Shown here piece after piece: positions 43,680 through 51,226 of a stretch of 64,000 bases of DNA (positions are counted from its first letter, which is position 1; each line of letters begins with the position of its first letter). The notes beneath the pieces are model-generated. The model ran no database searches. It was not told where the DNA came from and saw nothing but the letters and a program-made list of their open reading frames with translations. The DNA comes from Bacteroides sp. (GTDB lineage Bacteria; Bacteroidota; Bacteroidia; Bacteroidales; Bacteroidaceae): positions 62,001 to 126,000 of the forward strand of contig NZ_JASLER010000083.1 in assembly GCF_030151085.1 (NCBI RefSeq), given 5' to 3'. The position numbers and the translations under genes were made by a program.

Positions 43680-44456
43680 TTATCTTCTTCTTGGTCTGAC
43701 AGATTCTATCACATTAAAGATCTGTTTAACTTCGCACAGATCAATGACTTTATCTTCATACATATCATTGAGTGAATGTATGGTTATTGTATGGTTTTCA
43801 ACGTTATGGTCAATAATCCGTTTAACTATTATTCCTTCTGCATGTACAATGACGAAATCCCATTTGCGCAAATGCAGTTTTGATGTAGCCCAAAGATAAG
43901 GTGCTACTTCCCTACAATAAAGTCTGTCTCCTTCGAGATAACTGTCTTCGGTTCCGTCGTTCATGCTATCCCCCTTTACCTCGAATGCTATATAATTTCC
44001 GTGCCCTTCTCTATCTACAATGAATGGTATTTGTGGCAATTGATTTAAATAAGTGACATCGGTATATCCATCTAAATATCCGGCATAAGCAAATTGGTTC
44101 ACAAGCGGAACATATACAACATCTTGTAGTATGGGCACAGCCTCATTATTTACAGGTACGGAATTCTTCAGCATCTTTCCTTCACCTGACAATAGCCATT
44201 CTTCGGAAAATATATCATCGAAGGCTTTATTGAATCTTCTCAAGAATCCTTCAGTCATATATCTGACATTGCCTTTAAAAGCATAGTTGACGTTTGTACT
44301 ATTATTATATCCCATTAGTCTGGCAATGTCTTTCTGAGTAGATGTCTGAGATACTTTTTCTGTTGAAGTCAGATAAGAAACAGCCCTGTTTAATCTCCCA
44401 AGTCTTTCTTTGGCAAGATTTTCTTTAGCATTCTCTAATTCTTCTTTTAGGGTCAT
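43680..44456 (-). CDS. CI/LexA-type repressor (XRE HTH plus S24 peptidase domain)
   Basis: A 258-aa repressor. The N-terminal helix-turn-helix (about 38-70) is in STQKDIARLMGYNNSTNVNYA; the C-terminal S24 domain (about 145-250) has FEVKGDSMNDG with the Ser nucleophile and GIIVKRI with the catalytic Lys, as in self-cleaving LexA/CI repressors. It is therefore probably inactivated after DNA damage, releasing the divergent tail operon. It is transcribed away from the tail genes, and three similar operators lie in the intervening DNA. Confidence 0.9.
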   Translation of the reverse strand: MTLKEELENAKENLAKERLGRLNRAVSYLTSTEKVSQTSTQKDIARLMGYNNSTNVNYAFKGNVRYMTEGFLRRFNKAFDDIFSEEWLLSGEGKMLKNSVPVNNEAVPILQDVVYVPLVNQFAYAGYLDGYTDVTYLNQLPQIPFIVDREGHGNYIAFEVKGDSMNDGTEDSYLEGDRLYCREVAPYLWATSKLHLRKWDFVIVHAEGIIVKRIIDHNVENHTITIHSLNDMYEDKVIDLCEVKQIFNVIESVRPRRR

Positions 44457-44480
44457 ATCAATGTCTTTTATTTATGTATT

Positions 44481-44499
44481 GTACTTATTATATTAGTAT
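44481..44499. promoter_or_regulatory. Operator O3 in the repressor leader
   Basis: GTACTTATTATATTAGTAT is a 19-bp imperfect palindrome with the same half-sites as O1 and O2 (TACTTA / TTAGTAT), 25 bp before the repressor start, inside its probable mRNA leader. Confidence 0.5.
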
Positions 44500-44597
44500 A
44501 CTATGATCGGGCTAATTCACCAAAATATAGCGATGTTCCTAAATAATATCTGCTATATGTATTTAATAAGGTGAAAACTCGTTCAATCGTTAAACGA

Positions 44598-44661
44598 TGC
44601 AAATATACTAATTATTTTAGTATAAATCATCCTGGATACTGAAATAATTAGTATATTTGCA
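44598..44661. promoter_or_regulatory. Symmetric divergent promoters with operators O1 and O2
   Basis: O1 is ATACTAATTATTTTAGTAT (44605-44623), O2 is ATACTGAAATAATTAGTAT (44636-44654), centres 31 bp apart. The whole forms an inverted repeat: 44598-44623 and 44636-44661 are reverse complements over 26 bases with one mismatch. Each outer end carries a TATATTTG -7 element, one facing left (44607-44600) for the repressor and one facing right (44652-44659) for the tail genes. Repressor binding would block both. Confidence 0.75.
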
Positions 44662-45043
44662 GCATCAATCAATTACAAAGGTAACTGATTGGAAGTAGAA
44701 ATCAAAAAAATAGTTCTTTGAAATAATGTAAAGGCCTCTTATAGGTGTGTAACTTATGGGAGTAGCTGACAAGACAAATAAACGTACATAAACAAGTTGG
44801 GGCTTGTGAGCTGTACAATGTATAACAATTAAAAGAAAACACCGCAAAGAATCGTCTTAGAGCAGTAGGCATACAGGTTAGGCGTCTGTACTGTTTTCGC
44901 AATAAATATTTAGAGCTTATTTCAGTTTTCTTCAATATCCTTTTGAGGAAAATAGAAACCGGCTCGTAGTATATCCTTCGAATTGAAAGTAAGGATGAAT
45001 TTATAAACAATAATTTCTAATTAATTTTTAAACACTTAAAATT

Positions 45044-45511
45044 ATGGCACAATTATCTTGGGGAAAACCCTCAATTGAATTCGGCAAATGTGGTGTTGAT
45101 GGTACAACACCTACTACATGGACAAAATTAGCATACGATCCGGTTGAGAACTCAACTAAGCTGACACCTACCAAAGGTGAGAAAAAGGAAGCTAAAGTGG
45201 AAGGCGGCGAGAATGAAGCCGTTAAGTATGCAAAAAATACTTATGCATTCGAGTTTGAGGTTCGTGCTGCTAAAGGCCGTACCAAACCTATTCCTGATGC
45301 TGACGGAGTAGTTGAAGGTGAATATGCAGTTCGCCTCACTCCTGAAGATCCTACAGTTGAAGGTATTTTGATAGACAAAGCTACCGTATCGGTTGAAGAA
45401 ACCTTTGATACGGCTGAAGGTAAGAAGTGGAAATATACTTTTGATGTATTGAAACCGGCTTTGGGTAATCAGGTAAAGCCTTATACAGCTTCTGCTCCCG
45501 CTAAGGAGTAA
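45044..45511 (+). CDS. Phage tail tube-like protein, copy 1
   Basis: A 155-aa protein beginning MAQLSWGKPSIEFGKCGVDG, rich in beta strands, with no signal peptide. Its place as first gene of the tail operon, ahead of a chaperone-like gene and a tape measure gene, fits a major tail tube subunit; I assign it by size and position and not by a recognised motif. It is about 90% identical to the next gene (copy 2), and the similarity reaches about 30 bp upstream of the ATG, so the pair arose by a recent tandem duplication. Confidence 0.65.
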   Translation: MAQLSWGKPSIEFGKCGVDGTTPTTWTKLAYDPVENSTKLTPTKGEKKEAKVEGGENEAVKYAKNTYAFEFEVRAAKGRTKPIPDADGVVEGEYAVRLTPEDPTVEGILIDKATVSVEETFDTAEGKKWKYTFDVLKPALGNQVKPYTASAPAKE

Positions 45512-45530
45512 TCTGACTGATATATCCGGC

Positions 45531-45557
45531 TTGCCCTTAGGTGTACAATGAGGGCAA
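45531..45557 (+). promoter_or_regulatory. Hairpin between the two tail tube-like genes
   Basis: TTGCCCT (45531-45537) and AGGGCAA (45551-45557), loop 13 nt, 20 bp after the first stop codon. No T run follows, so it may adjust mRNA stability instead of ending transcription. Confidence 0.4.
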
Positions 45558-45607
45558 ACCATCTAATAAACAACAACAACTTATTAATTTTTAAAACATT
45601 TAGAATT

Positions 45608-46069
45608 ATGGCACAGTTATCATGGGGAAAACCCTCAATTGAATTCGGCAAATGCGGCGCTAATGGTGCAGCTCCTACTACATGGACAAAGTTAGCATAC
45701 GATCCGGTTGAAAACTCAACTAAGTTGACCCCTACCAAGGGCGAAAAGAAAGAAGCTAAGGTGGAAGGCGGCGAGAATGAAGCCGTTAAGTATGCAAAGA
45801 ATACGTTTGTATTCGAGTTTGAAGTTCGTGCAGCCAAAGGGCGCACCAAACCTATTGAAGATTCCGATGGAGTAGTAGACGGAGAATACGCCGTTCGTCT
45901 TACCCCGGAAGATACTACAGTAGAAGGTATTCTGATTGATAAAGCTACCGTATCGGTAGAAGAAACATTCGATACCGCCGAAGGTAAGAAGTGGAAATAC
46001 ACTTTCGATGTATTGAAACCGGTTGAAGGAAATCAGGTGAAGCCTTATACGGCTCCTGTTCAATCTTAA
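45608..46069 (+). CDS. Phage tail tube-like protein, copy 2
   Basis: A 153-aa paralogue of the preceding protein. I start at the ATG at 45608, which aligns with copy 1 (MAQLSWGKPSIEFGKCGANG); the open frame back to 45548 is the region shared with the upstream gene's leader. Differences cluster at residues 18-22, around the FVF/YAF position near 67, IEDSDGVVDG, and the C-terminus (PVQS versus SAPAKE). It may be a second tube subunit, or the duplication may raise dose. Confidence 0.65.
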   Translation: MAQLSWGKPSIEFGKCGANGAAPTTWTKLAYDPVENSTKLTPTKGEKKEAKVEGGENEAVKYAKNTFVFEFEVRAAKGRTKPIEDSDGVVDGEYAVRLTPEDTTVEGILIDKATVSVEETFDTAEGKKWKYTFDVLKPVEGNQVKPYTAPVQS

Positions 46070-46091
46070 GAAATAGAAACTTCAGAACCAG

Positions 46092-46117
46092 AAAGAGTGC
46101 CGATTGAGGCACTCTTT
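46092..46117 (+). terminator. Hairpin after the tail tube-like genes
   Basis: AAAGAGTGCC (46092-46101) and GGCACTCTTT (46108-46117), a perfect 10-bp stem with loop GATTGA, followed by ACTAACCTTTC. A partial terminator here would leave more mRNA for the tube subunits than for genes downstream. Confidence 0.7.
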
Positions 46118-46142
46118 ACTAACCTTTCAATTACCAATCAGT

Positions 46143-46844
46143 ATGAATAAACAGACCGAAATGAACGTAGCCGATGCTATTATAGAGAAACCAATCAGGT
46201 TCAACGTGGGCAAACAGAAATATAGCATCCATCCTCCTACATTAGGAAAAACTCAGATATTGAAGAATCTTTATTTGAGTTTGGACATAAATGCTCAGTT
46301 GCTGTCATTGAATCCTTTGGCTGAGGCTATCCGCATCAGTAGAGAGAATCCTGACGTTGTTTGTCAAATAATAGCCTATTCCACTTTCAATGATAAAAAT
46401 AGTATCATGAATACCGAAAAAGTATTTCAGAGAGCCAAAACATTGAAAGAACACCTCACTACCGAAGACTTGGCGACACTTCTATCCCTTATTCTCTCGA
46501 ACGACAAAACGGACGAATTCATTAAATACTTCAAAATCGATGCCGATAAAGAGTTAAGAGAACGTATCAGCCGGATTAAAGGTGAAAGTAACAGTCTTAC
46601 TTTTGGCGGAAAGAGTATTTATGGTCTTTTGATAGACTTTGCCTGTCAACGCTATGGCTGGACTATGGATTACATTCTTTGGGGAATCAGTTACGTTAAT
46701 CTGAACATGCTTTTTGCCGATGCCATCACTACCGTTTATCTCACCGATGAGGAGCGGAAACAATTAGGAATGGGCTTCGGACAATCCATCAATGCTGATG
46801 ATCCGGCGAACAGAGATTTGATTCGAGAGCTTATTAGCGAATAA
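46143..46844 (+). CDS. Putative tail assembly chaperone
   Basis: A 233-aa helical cytoplasmic protein, started at the ATG at 46143; an open frame back to 46104 uses a TTG in the hairpin. It begins MNKQTEMNVADAIIEKPIRF and has an internal YGWTMDYILWGISYVNLNML. I do not recognise a named family. Genes between the tail tube and the tape measure in siphovirus-type tail modules usually encode the assembly chaperone, which is the reason for this call. No frameshift signal was identified. Confidence 0.5.
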   Translation: MNKQTEMNVADAIIEKPIRFNVGKQKYSIHPPTLGKTQILKNLYLSLDINAQLLSLNPLAEAIRISRENPDVVCQIIAYSTFNDKNSIMNTEKVFQRAKTLKEHLTTEDLATLLSLILSNDKTDEFIKYFKIDADKELRERISRIKGESNSLTFGGKSIYGLLIDFACQRYGWTMDYILWGISYVNLNMLFADAITTVYLTDEERKQLGMGFGQSINADDPANRDLIRELISE

Positions 46845-46904
46845 GGCTGTATGTGGTTATATTTATTTTATTCGGGTGCATGAAATCGTAGGAGAAATGA
46901 ATTT

Positions 46905-47351
46905 ATGAAAATATTACCTTGGATATTAGTTGTTCTGCTCGCTATAGCTTGTGTGGCGGCTTGGTTTCGTCCACACGAACCTCAAGTGGAAATAAAAAGG
47001 GAGACAAAGATAAGAACTACTTTGAAGGTGGATACATTGTTCATCTCTGCCCCGATGGTTACTTTCTTTCGAATTACGACGGATACCATCCGTGTCGGTG
47101 ATACAGTTGTTCGACGCGAACAAGCTGTGTATGAGGATAGCCTTTATCGTGCTTGGGTCAGCGGGTACCGTCCAAGGCTCGATAGCATTGAAGTATTTCC
47201 GCGAACTGTTACTCACACGATAGCTAACGATATTTATCACTCCATTACACCGAAACGTAAACGCTGGGGAGTTGGCTTACAGGCAGGTTATGGTTATCCC
47301 GGAGGATTTTATATCGGCGGTGGGATAAGCTATAATATTTTTCAGTGGTAG
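46905..47351 (+). CDS. Membrane-anchored phage protein
   Basis: A 148-aa protein with one N-terminal transmembrane helix (ILPWILVVLLAIACVAAWF, residues 3-21) and an external beta-rich body ending in a Gly-rich stretch (WGVGLQAGYGYPGGFYIGGG). Similar small proteins are seen in Bacteroides phage regions; an envelope role such as spanin-like or superinfection function is possible but unproved. It is 60 bp after the chaperone-like gene and last before the cargo insertion. Confidence 0.65.
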   Translation: MKILPWILVVLLAIACVAAWFRPHEPQVEIKRETKIRTTLKVDTLFISAPMVTFFRITTDTIRVGDTVVRREQAVYEDSLYRAWVSGYRPRLDSIEVFPRTVTHTIANDIYHSITPKRKRWGVGLQAGYGYPGGFYIGGGISYNIFQW

Positions 47352-47429
47352 AAATTATATGGGATTTCCCATTTTGTGTAAGATACATATAGAGAAAGAT
47401 ATAAAACAAAACAGTTTTTTTTCGTTCCT

Positions 47430-47494
47430 GCTTCCACACCTCCACTCTTTTTCTGTATCTCCCTGTTCATCGGCATTACAGAGGTGGTGGAAGC
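47430..47494. repeat. Spaced inverted repeat in the cargo region
   Basis: GCTTCCACACCTC (47430-47442) is the reverse complement of GAGGTGGTGGAAGC (47481-47494) except for one extra base. It lies in the 350-bp gap (47352-47701) before the broken AAA gene. Confidence 0.45.
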
Positions 47495-47504
47495 AAATTT
47501 AAAA

Positions 47505-47529
47505 GGTGTAGGCAAATTTTGCCTACACC
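47505..47529 (+). terminator. Strong hairpin before the AAA pseudogene
   Basis: GGTGTAGGCAAA and TTTGCCTACACC meet at a one-base centre, giving a stem of at least nine bases and a short loop. No T run follows, so it may be either a terminator remnant or a binding palindrome. Confidence 0.45.
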
Positions 47530-47536
47530 GCATATC

Positions 47537-47628
47537 TCGTAACGCATGGTGTGTTTGCTCCAAACTGACCATCTGTTTAGTTCAAACGCATCATCTGTTT
47601 GCCTTGAACACACTATCCGTTTTGCCAC
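47537..47628 (+). repeat. Tandem array of four 22-23-bp degenerate units
   Basis: Units begin near 47537, 47560, 47583 and 47606. Shared features are CGCATNNT and ATCTGTTTGC/ATCTGTTTAG/ATCCGTTTTGC blocks. It lies in the gap before the AAA pseudogene and is open in one reading frame, which should not be taken as coding. Confidence 0.65.
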
Positions 47629-47701
47629 ACCTCAACGTCCCGAATGCCGGGGCTTTTCACCAAAATCACAGGGCTTTGCTATGGTCTATTTATTCGCCCG
47701 A

Positions 47702-48495
47702 ATGAATGGAGTGACATCAATAACCTACCAAACATTGCTTGCTCTTTATGATCGTCTTGTTCAATCAATTGCTGAGTTAATGCCTAAAGTCGAAAAGCAA
47801 AATTGGGACGATACTAATATAAATAATTTTTCTGTTTTAGGTACATTGGTTCAAAATGTGGATAGTGAAATGGGGAAGCAATATTATTTGCTTTTATATC
47901 GTTATGCTTCTCTTATAGTCAAAGCAGATGGCACTATTACAGATAAGGAATCTGAGTTTCTGAAAAGTCTATTTTCCCTTAGAAAAGATGACACAAAACA
48001 ATCGGAATTGCAACAAAGTATTGATACGCCAAGCAATAGCGGAATGAACCAGTTGCGCCGGCTGGTTGGGCTTGGTTTAGTAAAGCAGGAAGTAGCTACA
48101 TTAATCAATTTTATTGAGATAAGAAAAATGCGTGAAGCAAAAGGAATGAAAGCTCCTGATTTGTCGTATCATTGTGTTTTTATAGGAAATCCAGGTACAG
48201 GAAAGACTACAGTTGCCCGCATTTTGGCAAATGTTTATAGAGAACGATGCAGATTTTCCTTGATAATTTGAAGCGGTATGACTACTTTATTACTAATGAA
48301 GCTAAAGAGAAAGTGAGGTTACTGATTTCGAAAGCTATCATTAATAAAGATCGTAATTTTGGAAATGCTCGTTGGGTTCGTAACATCTTTGAAAAGACAT
48401 TAGAAATTCAAGCTAACCGTTTGGCGGTCGAAGGGAATATTTCGAATGAAGCTTTGATAACTATTACAGAAAAAGATATAATGGTTGAAGTGTGA
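47702..48495 (+). pseudogene. AAA+ ATPase (CbxX/TerB-like) with internal deletion
   Basis: The N-terminal piece starts at the ATG at 47702 and runs to about 48240: a TerB-like segment (RYASLIVKADGTITDKESEF), then LRRLVGLGLVKQEVATLINF and Walker A FIGNPGTGKTTVARILANVY. The C-terminal piece continues in a different frame from about 48247 to 48495: QIFLDNLKRYDYFITNEAKE and GNARWVRNIFEKTLEIQANR, the normal end of the AAA domain. The middle (Walker B, arginine finger; about 130 residues) is absent and the frames no longer match, so a deletion has destroyed the gene. Confidence 0.88.
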
Positions 48496-48582
48496 TAAAT
48501 AGCATTTAGTATGATGATTATTTAATGGAATTTATCATTAATCTGATTTATTTCAACTTAGGTAAGGTTGATCTATTTATTG

Positions 48583-48624
48583 ACAAATCCGATTGGCTTA
48601 ATCTTATAAGCTAATCGGATTTGT
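48583..48624. terminator. Bidirectional terminator
   Basis: ACAAATCCGATTGGCTTA (48583-48600) pairs with TAAGCTAATCGGATTTGT (48607-48624) with one G-T position and a 6-nt loop, between the plus-strand AAA pseudogene and the minus-strand gene ending at 48673. Confidence 0.85.
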
Positions 48625-48672
48625 AAAATCATCAATAATTGTGTTTAGAATCTGACTTATTAACAGACTCAA

Positions 48673-49197
48673 TTAAAAATCATCATTAGTATTAATATAC
48701 TTATTATACTGGTTCATGATTTCAGAGAATTCTTTGTCTAAATCTTGCATCATTGCTATTGCTTTTTTCTTTGAAATACCTTTTCCTAAACTTTTTGTAT
48801 CAGGAGCATTCTCGCCGGTAAAATAAGGTATTAAAGGAATATCATGTTCTGTTCCTAACCCAGTTTGTTTGGCAGATAGACATCGAATATCATAAACTTC
48901 AACTTTGTATTTATTGTCTTTGAATCTAAATTTTGTAAGGTATTCGTAATCATAAACACATTTTAGTCCCATTCCAACATTGATGGAAAATTCTTTTTCT
49001 GTTTTTACTTGTATGATACCACCATCTTTATCCTCATTCTGAATTGACCACTTGGGATTATTCCATTTGTCTGTAATAAACATCTTTGTTTTTGTGAAAA
49101 GTTCATCTTTACTCATCTGAACTTCTTTAGTTTCTTCAATTTGGGCATGCAATGCAAATGGTAATATTGCAAAAAATAGCAGTAAAATCTTTTTCAT
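48673..49197 (-). CDS. Secreted protein, DUF4468-like
   Basis: A 174-aa protein with a signal peptide (MKKILLLFFAILPFALHAQ) and a body of alternating Lys-rich strands and helices that resembles the DUF4468 (TBP-like fold) proteins common in Bacteroidetes: MSKDELFTKTKMFITDKWNN, GIIQVKTEKEFSINVG and a C-terminal helix KKKAIAMMQDLDKEFSEIMN. Function unknown. Opposite strand and lower GC than the tail genes on either side. Confidence 0.7.
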   Translation of the reverse strand: MKKILLLFFAILPFALHAQIEETKEVQMSKDELFTKTKMFITDKWNNPKWSIQNEDKDGGIIQVKTEKEFSINVGMGLKCVYDYEYLTKFRFKDNKYKVEVYDIRCLSAKQTGLGTEHDIPLIPYFTGENAPDTKSLGKGISKKKAIAMMQDLDKEFSEIMNQYNKYINTNDDF

Positions 49198-49458
49198 AAA
49201 TTCGTGTTTTAAAATTAATTATATGCAAATAAACAAAGAATAATCAATATAATCAAGTGTGCCCCGAATTATATAGGAGATTCTTCCTTCGGTACTTAAC
49301 TTGGTTCAGAGGGCAATCACGCAGAATTAATCTATCTGTATGATTTTTATATATAAAAGCTGAACTATATTCATTTTAATCCTGTACAGTAAGAAATCGA
49401 TAGTAGTCCAGAAGACTATCTTTATAATTCTGCATAATGCAAGAGGAAAGGGGTTGCC

Positions 49459-50160
49459 TTATTTCTTGATGGGAGCTACTGGCTCTAACCACTTGTAAAA
49501 GTCCCTTAAGGGCATTTCAAAATAACATTCTGAAAATAGATCGTAGTCTTTTCCCCATCTCTCATCTTTTTGGTAGGGCAATAAAAAACGTACCATTTTA
49601 CCATCATCGGCAATTCTGATTTGCATGAAATCTTTTTTATTATTTTTATTAGCGTTTTCAATGATATCAGTGGTAATTTTAGAAAAATCAGATTTATAGT
49701 TGAATAAATGGTTGTTAAAGTGCCTAAATGAATTAATAGTTTTTGAGTTTTTATCTAGATGGAATATTTGCTCAAATTCGGAGGCGATGAAGAAATATAG
49801 AATATCAGTTTTACTACTACTACCGCCACCCTGATATTTGTAAACATCGCCGGACTTTACTATAAAGTCGCTTGGACCGGAACCGAGGAAATTTCTAACT
49901 AATACATAGTATAAAGTATCATTGAGTGTTGTAGTCTTTACTGTTAATTTGTCGAACTTTTGTGTTTCGTCAAATAGCGCATGAGTTATTTGATTTTTTT
50001 CACTTTTCCATTCTCCAGTGGTACCCCTATAACCCATGACTTTCTTAAGTGCTTTTGTCGTTTTATCGAATTGGAGATATGTTTCTGTATTAATTCTTTC
50101 TTGGCTAAAAGATAGAATAGATATAAATGATAATGCTATGCCAATCAGTACTGTCTTCAT
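49459..50160 (-). CDS. Secreted protein of unknown function
   Basis: A 233-aa protein with signal peptide (MKTVLIGIALSFISILSFSQ) and no domain I recognise. It contains charged beta-strand segments (YYVLVRNFLGSGPSDFIVKSG) and ends KWLEPVAPIKK. It belongs to the three-gene opposite-strand insert between the tail chaperone-like and tape measure genes. The DNA is AT-rich. A 261-bp gap to the next gene holds no feature I can support. Confidence 0.65.
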   Translation of the reverse strand: MKTVLIGIALSFISILSFSQERINTETYLQFDKTTKALKKVMGYRGTTGEWKSEKNQITHALFDETQKFDKLTVKTTTLNDTLYYVLVRNFLGSGPSDFIVKSGDVYKYQGGGSSSKTDILYFFIASEFEQIFHLDKNSKTINSFRHFNNHLFNYKSDFSKITTDIIENANKNNKKDFMQIRIADDGKMVRFLLPYQKDERWGKDYDLFSECYFEMPLRDFYKWLEPVAPIKK

Positions 50161-50222
50161 TTTATTATAATTTATAAATAGATACTTTTTTATATGTTAG
50201 TCGTTTTTCAAAGTTATCCTTC

Positions 50223-50247
50223 GCAGCGGATGTTTTTTATCCGCTGC
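50223..50247. promoter_or_regulatory. Palindromic hairpin upstream of the 233-aa gene
   Basis: GCAGCGGAT (50223-50231) and ATCCGCTGC (50239-50247), 7-nt T-rich loop, then TTTTGA on the plus strand. It lies 63 bp upstream of the gene starting at 50160 (minus strand) and could act as terminator of the lipoprotein gene or as an upstream control element. Confidence 0.4.
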
Positions 50248-50375
50248 TTTTGAGTATTAGAATCTCGAGATTCGCTTATTCCTTATTTGCCTAATCCTTC
50301 TGCTTGGAATTGTCAGGAAATCAGATTTTTTGATCTTTGATTTTAATCGGATTTGGAAATCCTTATACTCGAGAT

Positions 50376-50414
50376 AGCCGGATGACACATCCAGCTGAAC
50401 GGGCACATCCGGCT
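50376..50414. repeat. Inverted/direct repeat around AGCCGGATG
   Basis: AGCCGGATG (50376-50384) and CATCCGGCT (50406-50414) are inverted. CACATCC also recurs at 50386 and 50405, so the site is at once an inverted repeat and two direct units of about 18 bp. Confidence 0.5.
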
Positions 50415-50438
50415 AGACGGGGCAGTTTGATGGTCTTT

Positions 50439-51104
50439 TTAGAAGATTGCAGATTGTTCAATAACATGAGGTTCTCCTTTATATTTGATGCGGAAAAGAT
50501 TTTCATTCTGTTTAGTGTCTTCATTAAAATAAATAAAGCATTCTGTTATTGTAATTTCTTCACCAGCGTGTATGATAATCCCTTTTCCAGCTTTCATATA
50601 CATATTGAAGTTATCGATATCGTCTTTATGGTCTTTTGCAAAATTTATTAAGAATCTCAAACTGGAGATGTAGTTCTCATCATCAACTACGGCTAAGGCA
50701 TCATCTGCTAATTTGATATTTTTCCCTGCATAATTTTCATTTGTAATGGGTATATCTGTATTTATATTTTTCTCTTTGTATTTAAATGTCATATTTTCTT
50801 TTGGTATAGTGCGTATATCATACTCTTTTACATCCAATACTCTTTTTCCTAAGGTTTCAATAGTATATGTACTTTGTACCATAACTCCGAAACTGTTTTT
50901 GGCACCGATATTAAGTACAAATCTTGCATTTGCATCGCTTTTATTTATAATTTCTTCGCTATGAATAATTAAAGATTCGGGATCTTTCAATGTTTCTTTG
51001 AAATACTCTTTGTAGGCAATTCGACCTTCGGTTACAGATGTTTTTTCGCATGCGCTTAGTATGAATAGGGTAGCGAGTAGGAAGAAAATAATTAGCTTAT
51101 TCAT
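50439..51104 (-). CDS. Lipoprotein of unknown function
   Basis: A 221-aa lipoprotein with lipobox LSAC (Cys19) and a Lys/Glu-rich soluble body. The N-terminal part after the lipobox (RIAYKEYFKETLKDPESLII) looks like a helix followed by beta strands. No family recognised. First gene of the minus-strand insert; its start lies 119 bp from the tape measure start on the other strand, so the gap must hold two divergent promoters. Confidence 0.65.
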   Translation of the reverse strand: MNKLIIFFLLATLFILSACEKTSVTEGRIAYKEYFKETLKDPESLIIHSEEIINKSDANARFVLNIGAKNSFGVMVQSTYTIETLGKRVLDVKEYDIRTIPKENMTFKYKEKNINTDIPITNENYAGKNIKLADDALAVVDDENYISSLRFLINFAKDHKDDIDNFNMYMKAGKGIIIHAGEEITITECFIYFNEDTKQNENLFRIKYKGEPHVIEQSAIF

Positions 51105-51213
51105 GATAATTGATTTTGAGTGAATATTGTAGATGAACTAAATAATATACAAAATTACTACAAAATTCAGTTAACACAAATAATAAAATAATAATCATAT
51201 AAGATAATTTAAT

Positions 51214-51226
51214 TTAGTATACTATG
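51214..51226. promoter_or_regulatory. Repressor half-site-like sequence at the tape measure start
   Basis: TTAGTATACTATG here, which contains the tape measure start codon, is identical to 44493-44505 in the repressor leader and carries the TTAGTAT half-site of O1-O3. It may let the repressor also control this downstream part of the operon. Confidence 0.4.

Larger units (their letters stand above)
44457..45043. other. Divergent control region between repressor and tail genes
   Basis: A 587-bp region without a gene I can support. Left part: operators and two promoters. Right part (about 44662-45043): a leader of about 380 nt before the first tail gene, AT-rich, with a weak local repeat of ATATCCTT/AAGGAT (around 44936 and 44969-44994) but no convincing coding frame longer than a dozen codons. 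Confidence 0.6.

Noticed and set aside
47546..47701. N-terminal extension of the AAA gene to 47546
   Set aside because: The added 52 codons lie in a tandem repeat array and do not resemble the family N-terminus; the ATG at 47702 is a better start.
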